Shown here: in pieces, positions 57,217 to 64,000 of the stretch
Layout: every line of letters begins with the position of its first letter
Numbering within the stretch: the stretch's first letter is position 1
From: Vibrio neonatus
GTDB taxonomy: Bacteria; Pseudomonadota; Gammaproteobacteria; Enterobacterales; Vibrionaceae
DNA: 64,000 nucleotides
Assembly (NCBI RefSeq): GCF_024346975.1
Contig: NZ_AP024885.1
Location: 2,682,111-2,746,110 of the forward strand
Reading direction: 5' to 3'
Program-made: the position numbers and the translations under genes
The notes under the pieces: model-generated
Told to the model about the DNA's origin: nothing
The model's database searches: none
What the model saw: the letters and a program-made list of their open reading frames with translations, nothing else

Positions 57217-58578
57217 TTATTTACCTATACAGAATGATGAGAAAATTCTACCTAGAAGATCATCTGAGCTAAACTCGCCAGTGATCTCATTTAGATGTTG
57301 CTGAGTGATTCTTAGCTCTTCTGCCAAGATCTCACCCGCCATATAGCCTTCTAACTGCTGTTGACCAATCGACAGGTGTTCTGCGGCCTTATCCAGTGAA
57401 TCTAAGTGTCTGCGACGTGCCATAAAGCCTCCCTCTGTGTTACCAGAGAAGCCCATGCACTCTTTTAGGTGAGTACGCAGCGCATCAACCCCTTCACCTG
57501 TCTTGGCGCTAAGGCGAATCAGTGTTGGATCGTTAACATGGCAGATGCCTAAGTTTTCTTGGGTTTGATCGACTTTATTACGGATCACTGTCATGCCCAT
57601 GTTATCCGGCAATCGATCCACGAAATCAGGCCAGATATCCAACGGATTTGTCGCATCTGTTGTCGTGCCATCCACCATAAACAGCACGCGGTCGGCTTGT
57701 TGAATTTCTTCCCAAGCACGCTCAATACCGATTTTTTCAACTTCGTCAGAAGCTTCACGTAAACCTGCGGTATCTATGATATGCAGTGGCATACCATCGA
57801 TGTGGATATGCTCACGAAGCACATCTCGCGTGGTACCGGCAATATCGGTCACAATGGCTGACTCTTTGCCTGACAAGGCATTCAGTAGGCTAGATTTACC
57901 CGCATTCGGACGACCGGCAATCACTACCTTCATGCCTTCACGCATAATGGCGCCTTGGTTAGCTTCGGCGCGCACGGCTTCGAGGTTATTGATGATAGTT
58001 TGCAAGTCATTGCTGACTTTGCCATCGGCTAGAAAATCAATTTCTTCTTCTGGAAAATCAATGGCAGCTTCGACATAAATACGCAGATGAATCAATGACT
58101 CTACTAAGGTGGTAATTCGTTTTGAAAATTCGCCCTGTAGCGACTGTAGCGCAGATTTAGCCGCTTCTTCAGAACTGGCATCAATAAGGTCAGCAATGGC
58201 TTCAGCTTGCGTTAAATCCATCTTATCGTTGAGGAAAGCGCGCTCTGAGAACTCACCAGGTCGAGCAGGGCGGATATTGGCAATGCTTAGGATGCGTTTT
58301 ATCAGCATATCCATAACGACTGGGCCACCATGGCCTTGCAGTTCTAAAACATCTTCTCCAGTAAAAGAGTGAGGATTGGGGAAATACAGTGCGATGCCCT
58401 GATCCAGTTGGCGGCCTTCATCGTCGACGAAAGGGAGGTATTCTGCTCTTCTTGGCTGAAGCTCACGGCCAGCAACTAGTTTAGCGACTTGCTTAGCTTG
58501 TGGGCCTGAAACTCGAATAATGCCGACTCCGCCACGTCCGGGCGCTGTAGCTTGAGCCACAATTGTATCGTTAGTCAT
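57217..58578 (-). CDS. mnmE: tRNA modification GTPase MnmE
   Basis: 453 residues from [17 protein letters not shown]; 17 upstream codons are open but poor. N-terminal tetrahydrofolate-binding domain, helical domain, and inserted G domain with GRPNAGKSS (G1), DIAGTTRD (G2 region), DTAGLRE (G3) and NKVD (G4). The C-terminal CIGK holds the catalytic Cys. Partner of MnmG. Confidence 0.97.
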   Translation of the reverse strand: MTNDTIVAQATAPGRGGVGIIRVSGPQAKQVAKLVAGRELQPRRAEYLPFVDDEGRQLDQGIALYFPNPHSFTGEDVLELQGHGGPVVMDMLIKRILSIANIRPARPGEFSERAFLNDKMDLTQAEAIADLIDASSEEAAKSALQSLQGEFSKRITTLVESLIHLRIYVEAAIDFPEEEIDFLADGKVSNDLQTIINNLEAVRAEANQGAIMREGMKVVIAGRPNAGKSSLLNALSGKESAIVTDIAGTTRDVLREHIHIDGMPLHIIDTAGLREASDEVEKIGIERAWEEIQQADRVLFMVDGTTTDATNPLDIWPDFVDRLPDNMGMTVIRNKVDQTQENLGICHVNDPTLIRLSAKTGEGVDALRTHLKECMGFSGNTEGGFMARRRHLDSLDKAAEHLSIGQQQLEGYMAGEILAEELRITQQHLNEITGEFSSDDLLGRIFSSFCIGK

Positions 58579-58641
58579 GTTCGTCTCAATTGAAATAATT
58601 AGGTAAATTGTATACTTAAACGACAACAAGTAAAAAATAAA

Positions 58642-58663
58642 AAGGCGACCCTAAGGTCGCCTT
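58642..58663 (-). terminator. Terminator after yidC
   Basis: AAGGCGACC-CTAA-GGTCGCCTT with a T-rich run on the minus strand. It separates the rpmH-rnpA-yidD-yidC unit from mnmE. Confidence 0.88.
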
Positions 58664-58691
58664 CTCTTATTCATATTGGCTAGCTTAAGCT

Positions 58692-60320
58692 CTATTTAGA
58701 GTGTAAGCCTTTTTTCTCTAGACCTTTGTAGATCAACGTTTGCTGAATTAGCGTAACAACGTTAGATACCAACCAGTATAGAACTAGACCAGATGGGAAC
58801 CATAGGAAGAAGAAAGTAAACATAACCGGCATAAAGGTCATGATCTTCTGCTGTAGTGGATCCGTTACTGTTGTTGGGCTCATTCTCTGAATCATAAACA
58901 TACTTGCACCCATCAATAGAGGCAGGATGTAGTACGGGTCTTGAGCCGAAAGGTCAGTAATCCAACCAAAGAATGGAGAGTGACGTAGTTCAACCGACTC
59001 CATTAGTGCCCAGTATAGAGAGATGAAAATAGGCATTTGCAGAACAAGAGGTAGACAGCCACCCAGTGGGTTTACTTTCTCTTTCTTGTACAGCGCCATC
59101 ATTTCTTGGCTCATACGTTGACGGTCATCACCAATACGCTCACGCATAGCCGCTAGCTTAGGCTGTAGCATACGCATTTTAGCCATAGAGGTGTACTGAG
59201 CTTTTGTTAGTGGGTACATAGCACCACGAACGATGAAAGTCAGAACCATGATTGCTAGACCCCAGTTAACTACTACGCCTTGAATCATAGATAGTAACCA
59301 GTGTAGTGGTTTCGCGATGAACCATAACCAACCGTAGTCAACTACTAGCTCAAGATGTGGTGCTACAGCCGCCATTTGGTTTTGAAGTTTAGGACCAACC
59401 CAAAGAGTTGACTTTATTTCACCAGTTTGACCTGTTGCGATAGTTTTGTTTGGAAGACGAACACCGATATCGCCTAGGTTACCCACTACACGAGTGTATA
59501 GGGTTGCACCTTGTGCATCACGAGGTACCCAAGCTGAAGCGAAGTAGTGCTCAAGCATTGCAACCCAACCTTGGCCTTCGCTTAGGTTTTGTTGAAGGTT
59601 ACGCTCTTCCATATTCTTGAAGCTGTACTTTTTGTAGCGAGTAGACTCTGTTGAGTATGCGCCGCCACGGTAAGTAGGCATTGTTAAGCTGCCACCAGCG
59701 TCTTGTAGGTTTTGACGAAGGTGTGCGTACATACCTACAGTTGCATTAGCACCAGAATTGTTCTCTACATCGTAAACAACATCGATAGCATAGCTACCGC
59801 GTTTTAGGATGAAGGTTTTGGTGTAGTTAATGCCATTAGCAGAGAAAGTCATTGGGATGCGCAATTCATCTTGGCCATCAGCTAGCGTAAAGCTGTCTGA
59901 GCTCACTTTGTAGTGAGGGCGAGATTGGCTGCTTAAATCGATACCTTGAGGACCAATTAGACCACTCTGTGCAATATATTGTTTATTGCCTTCTTTGTGC
60001 AAAAGAACGAAACGTTCTTCTGAACCGAAATCTTTAGCATAGTCATTGAGCTTAGCGGACACTACATCACCACCGACAGAATCGATAGATAGATTAAGTA
60101 CGTCAGTTTTAACGGATACAATGCTTGCCGTGTGGTGTGCTTCTGGAGCAGGATCTGCCATTTCATCCGTGAATGAAGGTGCTGGCAAAGTACTATCAGT
60201 ACTAGATTGTGCCTGATTAGTCACAGGAGCTACAGGGGTTGTATGTGTTTGCCATTGTTTAAATAGCAAAAATGAAACCATAGCTAATGCGATAAACAGA
60301 ATATTACGTTGAGAACCCAT
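58692..60320 (-). CDS. yidC: Membrane protein insertase YidC
   Basis: 542 residues. N-terminal helix ([18 protein letters not shown]), then a large periplasmic P1 beta-sandwich domain (about 60-330). Five conserved core helices start [14 protein letters not shown] and contain the hydrophilic-groove arginine in [15 protein letters not shown]. Inserts membrane proteins such as ATP synthase c and a, encoded nearby. Two bases after yidD. Confidence 0.97.
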   Translation of the reverse strand: MGSQRNILFIALAMVSFLLFKQWQTHTTPVAPVTNQAQSSTDSTLPAPSFTDEMADPAPEAHHTASIVSVKTDVLNLSIDSVGGDVVSAKLNDYAKDFGSEERFVLLHKEGNKQYIAQSGLIGPQGIDLSSQSRPHYKVSSDSFTLADGQDELRIPMTFSANGINYTKTFILKRGSYAIDVVYDVENNSGANATVGMYAHLRQNLQDAGGSLTMPTYRGGAYSTESTRYKKYSFKNMEERNLQQNLSEGQGWVAMLEHYFASAWVPRDAQGATLYTRVVGNLGDIGVRLPNKTIATGQTGEIKSTLWVGPKLQNQMAAVAPHLELVVDYGWLWFIAKPLHWLLSMIQGVVVNWGLAIMVLTFIVRGAMYPLTKAQYTSMAKMRMLQPKLAAMRERIGDDRQRMSQEMMALYKKEKVNPLGGCLPLVLQMPIFISLYWALMESVELRHSPFFGWITDLSAQDPYYILPLLMGASMFMIQRMSPTTVTDPLQQKIMTFMPVMFTFFFLWFPSGLVLYWLVSNVVTLIQQTLIYKGLEKKGLHSK

Positions 60321-60322
60321 CG

Positions 60323-60580
60323 TTATTTATCTCTGTTTGTTGTGTTTTTAGGTGGTACAGGATCGTATCCGCCATCATTTAAAGGGTGGCATTTTAATAG
60401 ACGTTTGCCCGATAACCAACACCCTTTTACAAATCCGTGGCTTTTTAATGCCAATATTGCGTACTCGGAGCAGGTTGGGGTAAAACGACAGCGTGGCCCG
60501 ATAAACGGACTAATACCAAATCGATATAGGTTAACTAGACCTATCGCTATCCACGCGAGGGGCGAGAAAGTCTTTGCCAT
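60323..60580 (-). CDS. yidD: Membrane protein insertion efficiency factor YidD
   Basis: 85 residues. Family core [23 protein letters not shown] with three conserved Cys, and GYDPVP at the C-terminus. An N-terminal amphipathic helix binds the inner leaflet. Its first 34 bases overlap the end of rnpA in another frame, which is the normal arrangement. Confidence 0.95.
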   Translation of the reverse strand: MAKTFSPLAWIAIGLVNLYRFGISPFIGPRCRFTPTCSEYAILALKSHGFVKGCWLSGKRLLKCHPLNDGGYDPVPPKNTTNRDK

Positions 60581-60903
60581 AACTTATCGAAGAGTTTAAA
60601 CATATCATCATTGCTTAATTCTTGGGCACTTTTCTTTGCGATAACAACGAAATCTTTGTTAGCAAGTTTGTGTTGATTAAGACGGAAACTTTCCCTTGCT
60701 ATCCTTTTAAATCGATTGCGACCTACAGCAGTTTTTATTTGCTTTTTAGGTACAGCTAATCCGAGTCTTGGATGAGAAAGAGAATTGTTACGAGCGATAA
60801 TAGTAAAATGAGGGGAACCAGCTCTATGAGCTTTTTCGAAGACTTTTTGATAATGCTCGGGAGTTAACAGACGTAACTCCCGATTGAACGCGTACGTAGT
60901 CAA
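60547..60903 (-). CDS. rnpA: Ribonuclease P protein component RnpA
   Basis: 118 residues, very basic. RNR motif in [14 protein letters not shown] near residue 60, and [13 protein letters not shown] at the N-terminus. Binds the 5' leader of pre-tRNA together with the RNase P RNA. Twelve bases after rpmH. Confidence 0.96.
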   Translation of the reverse strand: MTTYAFNRELRLLTPEHYQKVFEKAHRAGSPHFTIIARNNSLSHPRLGLAVPKKQIKTAVGRNRFKRIARESFRLNQHKLANKDFVVIAKKSAQELSNDDMFKLFDKLWQRLSRPSRG

Positions 60904-60915
60904 AATAATCGCGAA

Positions 60916-61053
60916 TTATTTTGAAAGGCGCGCACGGCCTTTTGCACGACGTGCATTAATTACTTTACGACCGTTCTTAGTAGCCATACGAGCACGGAAA
61001 CCGTGAGTACGTTTACGCTTTAGAACTGAAGGTTGAAAAGTGCGTTTAGACAT
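60916..61053 (-). CDS. rpmH: Large subunit ribosomal protein bL34
   Basis: 45 residues: [20 protein letters not shown], a mostly Arg/Lys middle, and [11 protein letters not shown] at the end, the typical bL34. Too short for simple ORF listing but unmistakable. Preceded by AAAGGTAATAACC and, further up, a strong promoter at 61125-61153. Confidence 0.97.
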   Translation of the reverse strand: MSKRTFQPSVLKRKRTHGFRARMATKNGRKVINARRAKGRARLSK

Positions 61054-61124
61054 GGTTATTACCTTTACTGATCAGTAGTTTTTAGGTTCTTGTTAAACCC
61101 GACGTGGGCTATATATCTCTCTTA

Positions 61125-61153
61125 TATATAAGAGGGATACCGACGTCTCTCAA
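61125..61153 (-). promoter_or_regulatory. rpmH operon promoter
   Basis: -35 TTGAGA (61148-61153), 17-bp spacer, -10 TATATA (61125-61130) on the minus strand. CTTATATATAAG is itself a palindrome over the -10. It would drive rpmH-rnpA-yidD-yidC. Confidence 0.75.
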
Positions 61154-61319
61154 CAAAGAGGCGGAATTGTAATCACTGTATTCAAAATAGTCAATGATTG
61201 GTTTAACCCCAAGACAAGTTATCTTTATCTTACATCTATAAATAGACAGTCAATAAAGCTAGCTGACTAGAAATTCCGGTCGACGGATTATACGTGTAAA
61301 AAATCAAAGCACAAGGATC

Positions 61320-62057
61320 TTATTTGATCCCAACTTTATTTAGGAACTTTATTAAGCGAGGATCTTGTGGGTTACCAAAGATATCCCCAGGTTTTCCTTG
61401 CTCTATAATATGCCCATCGGCCATGAAGATCACTCTATCTGCAACTTCACGAGCAAATTGCATTTCATGGGTCACCACCAGCATTGTTTGGTGTTGAGCC
61501 GCTAATTTTTTCATTAGGCTAAGCACTTCGCCAACCCATTCAGGATCGAGTGCTGAGGTAGGTTCATCAAACAGCAGCAGTTCTGGTTCAAACGCCATTG
61601 CGCGACCAATCCCCACACGTTGCTGTTGACCACCGGAAAGGGATGCCGGATAGCTATCGCCTTTGTCACCCAAACCAATATCGTCCAAAATCTCTTGCGC
61701 TCGCTGTAAGGCTTGGGATTTTTTCCAGCCACGGACAGTAATTAGCCCTTCAGCAATGTTTTGACGAGCAGTCATATGAGCAAATAGCGCATAATTTTGG
61801 AATACAAAGCCAGTTTTACGGCGCAAGGCGAGCTCTTCAGCTTTGCTGTGCTTAGCGCAGTTTACATAGGTATCATCTATGCTAATTTCGCCTTGCTCTG
61901 CAGATTCCAGGAAGTTAACACAACGTAGTAGGGTAGATTTACCTGTACCACTAGAGCCAATCACGACGATAATCTCGCCTTTTTCGATCTCTATATCAAT
62001 GCCTTTCAGAATTTCGCTGTCGCCAAAGCGTTTGTGTATGTTCTTTAGCTTAATCAT
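61320..62057 (-). CDS. Amino-acid ABC transporter ATPase (cystine type)
   Basis: 245 residues. Walker [10 protein letters not shown] near residue 35, Q-loop FVFQNYALF, signature [16 protein letters not shown], Walker [13 protein letters not shown], and H-loop VTHEM. Resembles the E. coli cystine ATPase TcyN and other polar amino acid ATPases. The ATG overlaps the permease stop by four bases. Third gene of binding protein-permease-ATPase. Confidence 0.9.
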   Translation of the reverse strand: MIKLKNIHKRFGDSEILKGIDIEIEKGEIIVVIGSSGTGKSTLLRCVNFLESAEQGEISIDDTYVNCAKHSKAEELALRRKTGFVFQNYALFAHMTARQNIAEGLITVRGWKKSQALQRAQEILDDIGLGDKGDSYPASLSGGQQQRVGIGRAMAFEPELLLFDEPTSALDPEWVGEVLSLMKKLAAQHQTMLVVTHEMQFAREVADRVIFMADGHIIEQGKPGDIFGNPQDPRLIKFLNKVGIK

Positions 62058-62725
62058 CTTTGATACGCCTTATTCAATCTATGTTCTGCCCAGATTTGCA
62101 CTCGAGTTAGGATGATAACCACTAGCCAATAGATAAGAGCCACCGCTAGGAATGCTTCAAAGAATCGGAAACTTGAAGAAGCTTCCATTTGGGCCTTCGC
62201 CATTATTTCGGCCACACCAAGTGTGAAAGCCAGTGACGTTGATTTGATCATATCGATGAAATAGTTCATCAAAGAAGGCAATGCAACTCGGGTTGCTTGC
62301 GGCAAGATTACGCGTTGCATTGCTTGGCGTGTGGTCATGCCGATAGAGCGACAGGCTTCCATTTGGCTGCGATCAATACCTATGATGGCGGCGCGGATAC
62401 TTTCCGTCATATAGGCAGCAAAGTGCAAAGTTAAGCCGATGATAGTGGCGGTAAAAGCATCTATGCCCACTAATATAGGGAATATTTGTGGCAATCCGTA
62501 ATACAGCAGAAATAGTTGTACTAGAAGGGGTGTACCACGGAAAAAGCTAATATAGAGCTGACTAAGCTGATCCAATACTGGGATCTTAAACACTCGAATA
62601 TTGGCCAGAATAAGCGCAAAAATCAGGGCAAAAATGCCACCTAATACCGCCATCTCTAGTGTTATGTGCAAATACTTAAACAGTATCGGCAATAACTCCA
62701 GCATGTAGTTGAAATCAAAACCCAT
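62054..62725 (-). CDS. Amino-acid ABC transporter permease (cystine type)
   Basis: 223 residues with about five helices. [26 protein letters not shown] and the EAA loop [30 protein letters not shown] are family signatures of HisM/TcyL permeases. Lies 185 bases downstream of the binding protein, past a hairpin. Confidence 0.9.
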   Translation of the reverse strand: MGFDFNYMLELLPILFKYLHITLEMAVLGGIFALIFALILANIRVFKIPVLDQLSQLYISFFRGTPLLVQLFLLYYGLPQIFPILVGIDAFTATIIGLTLHFAAYMTESIRAAIIGIDRSQMEACRSIGMTTRQAMQRVILPQATRVALPSLMNYFIDMIKSTSLAFTLGVAEIMAKAQMEASSSFRFFEAFLAVALIYWLVVIILTRVQIWAEHRLNKAYQR

Positions 62726-62838
62726 GTTTATAATCCATGTTTAGAATCTATGCTTAAACCTCAGTTATTAAACCCATAGTTATTAAAAAAAATAGCTATT
62801 AAAACCTCGGTTTTTACATCTTGTTGTGTAAAAAGCAA

Positions 62839-62868
62839 AGCCCACTATTTCTAATGAAATAGTGGGCT
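62839..62868 (-). terminator. Intercistronic hairpin with U-rich tail
   Basis: AGCCCACTATTTC (62839-62851) pairs perfectly with GAAATAGTGGGCT (62856-62868). On the minus strand TTTGCTTTTT follows. It would let the binding protein be made in excess over the permease and ATPase. Confidence 0.85.
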
Positions 62869-62910
62869 ATAAGCCAAATTCGGCTCAGCTGAATCTATAT
62901 AGCTACACTA

Positions 62911-63666
62911 TTATTTAGTGATATCAGCATCGAACCATTTGTTTGAAATTTTAGCCAGTGTACCGTCTTTGCGCATTGCTGTAAGAGCTTCATTTACTTC
63001 TTTTTGCAATTTAGTGCCTTTCTCGTTTTTCGCGAATGGCAGTGCACTATCGATAGTTTCAAAAGGTTTACCAGCAAGTTGTAGTGGTAAGCCTGTTTTC
63101 TTGATCAGTGCTAGAGCAGATAGACGGTCCATAACAAATGCATCAGCACGGCCTAGAGCTACATCATGCTCAATACCAGTGTCGTAGGTTTTGATATTGA
63201 TTGAGTTGTCTTTATTGTGTTCACGTAAAATTTGTTCAAAGTTAGAACCTAAGTTAACAGCAACCGTTTTACCAGATAGGTCATCGATGGTTTTAATGCT
63301 GTCATTACCTTTACGTACAGTAATTTGCACGCCATTCACTACATAAGCGTCAGAGAAAAGGTATTTAGCTTTACGTGCATCTGTTGGAGTAATTTGGTTA
63401 GAAATGGTATCGATATGTCCTGTTTCTAGCATGCCAAATAGGCCTGAGAAACTAGAGGTTACGTATTTCACATCGTAGTCATTGCGACGTGCAATTTCAT
63501 CCCACATGTCGACTTCAAACCCTTGCAGTTTATCTTTCTCTACAAAAGTAAACGGGTAATAGCGACCTGACATGCCCACTTTCACTTCCGTGGCAGCATA
63601 TGCTGCTTGTCCTAAAGTTGCTACTAGTGCAACTGCGTAAATTAAGCCTTTTATCCAGTTTTTCAT
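62911..63666 (-). CDS. Periplasmic amino-acid-binding protein (cystine type)
   Basis: 251 residues. Sec signal peptide MKNWIKGLIYAVALVATLGQ...AYA, cut about residue 24. VGMSGRYYPFTFVEKDKLQGFEVDMWDEIA, VNLGSNFEQILRE, DAFVMDRLSALALIKKTG and the tail GTLAKISNKWFDADITK closely resemble E. coli TcyJ (FliY), a cystine binder. First gene of the transporter operon next to rpmH, an arrangement also found near oriC in V. cholerae. Confidence 0.9.
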   Translation of the reverse strand: MKNWIKGLIYAVALVATLGQAAYAATEVKVGMSGRYYPFTFVEKDKLQGFEVDMWDEIARRNDYDVKYVTSSFSGLFGMLETGHIDTISNQITPTDARKAKYLFSDAYVVNGVQITVRKGNDSIKTIDDLSGKTVAVNLGSNFEQILREHNKDNSINIKTYDTGIEHDVALGRADAFVMDRLSALALIKKTGLPLQLAGKPFETIDSALPFAKNEKGTKLQKEVNEALTAMRKDGTLAKISNKWFDADITK

Positions 63667-63789
63667 ACTACTACTCCACGTGTTTATGCAACGAATATTA
63701 CAGTTAAGTGAAACTTAATCTAATACTTAAAAGTTATTAACAATAACCCTTGGTTTTAGCATTATCGTGCGGCAAAAAATTGTGAAAAA

Positions 63790-63940
63790 CATTGGGGATA
63801 ACCTAGGCTTTAGTCAGCTAAGAGCTCTATATAAGAGTAATTCTGTGGGTAATCAGCTCGATCTTGGGTAATTCTCATGATTAATTGTGAATAACTTTGA
63901 TCTTATACACTGGATCTTCGATCATTTGCTAGCGATCTTG
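63790..63940. other. DnaA-box and GATC-rich control region
   Basis: DnaA-type 9-mers: TGGGGATAA (63793-63801) and TGTGGGTAA (63844-63852), each one base from consensus, and TGTGAATAA (63886-63894), inverse of TTATTCACA. GATC occurs at 63860, 63899, 63913, 63920 and 63934. No coding region is seen in 63667-64000. In V. cholerae dnaA follows this transporter operon, so this is probably the dnaA promoter region; the gene itself is outside the window. Confidence 0.6.
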
Positions 63941-64000
63941 ATAATCTGGGGGTAAAATTACTCTCCTTTATTTTTAATCTACTCGTATTGTGGGGTCGAT

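Noticed and set aside
57559..58372. Plus-strand ORFs opposite mnmE
   Set aside because: Antisense shadows of a well-supported gene with no separate ribosome sites or recognisable domains. The same applies to ORFs opposite atpA, ilvD, comM and others.

Overview
The window is a near-origin stretch of the main chromosome of a Vibrionaceae bacterium, most likely a Vibrio. This rests on gene content and order, not on a database search. The evidence is the block mnmG-rsmG-parA-parB-atpIBEFHAGDC-glmU, an rpmH-rnpA-yidD-yidC-mnmE-mioC block, an oriC between mioC and mnmG with DnaA boxes and Dam sites, and a parS site about 52 kb from parAB. An amino-acid ABC operon next to rpmH, where E. coli has dnaA, and the ilvGMEDA, comM, dsbA-srkA, trkAH-rsmB-fmt-def-dprA and rrn order fit too.

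Layout, left to right. 0-0.3 kb: 3' end of an M24 peptidase. 0.4-4.6 kb: thiamine operon thiEFSGH on the minus strand, led by a TPP riboswitch and without thiC; a perfect parS palindrome touches the thiH stop. 4.7-6.5 kb: fluoride channel fluC and an IS630-family element whose transposase is split by a frameshift at an A7 run. 6.5-12.9 kb: an rRNA operon on the minus strand (P1/P2, 16S, tRNA-Ile, tRNA-Ala, 23S, 5S, tRNA-Asp, tRNA-Trp, and a degenerate tandem copy of tRNA-Trp). 13.0-26.9 kb: gamma-carbonic-anhydrase-like yrdA, tsaC-hemF-aroE-DUF1488, purEK with a PurR box, dprA-smg-yrdD, and def-fmt-rsmB-trkA-trkH, ending in a convergent Spo0M-like arrestin-fold gene.

26.9-30.9 kb: a structured intergenic region, yihD, ccoG, srkA and dsbA. 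31-32.5 kb: comM. 32.6-39.2 kb: the complete branched-chain amino acid operon with an ilvL leader peptide and attenuator, including an intact ilvG. 39.2-41.4 kb: punR/punC-like divergent pair. 41.5-43.2 kb: a divergent solute-binding protein and ABC permease with no ATPase nearby. 43.2-51.9 kb: glmU, a MITE-like palindrome, and the F1Fo ATP synthase operon. 52-56.3 kb: parB, parA, rsmG, mnmG. 56.3-56.77 kb: oriC. 56.8-61.05 kb: mioC, mnmE, yidC, yidD, rnpA, rpmH. 61.3-63.7 kb: a cystine-type ABC operon. 63.7-64 kb: a DnaA-box and GATC-rich region that probably leads into dnaA beyond the window.

Almost everything is core housekeeping DNA, mostly transcribed away from oriC. I found no CRISPR array, integron, prophage or defence island. 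The items worth a second look are small: the parS sites, the thiC-less riboswitch operon and the ThiE N-terminal extension, the frameshifted IS630 with a ribosome-site-masking hairpin, the broken tRNA-Trp duplicate, the structured region before yihD, a permease with a lipobox, two palindromic elements upstream of glmU, and the origin-type DNA at the right edge.
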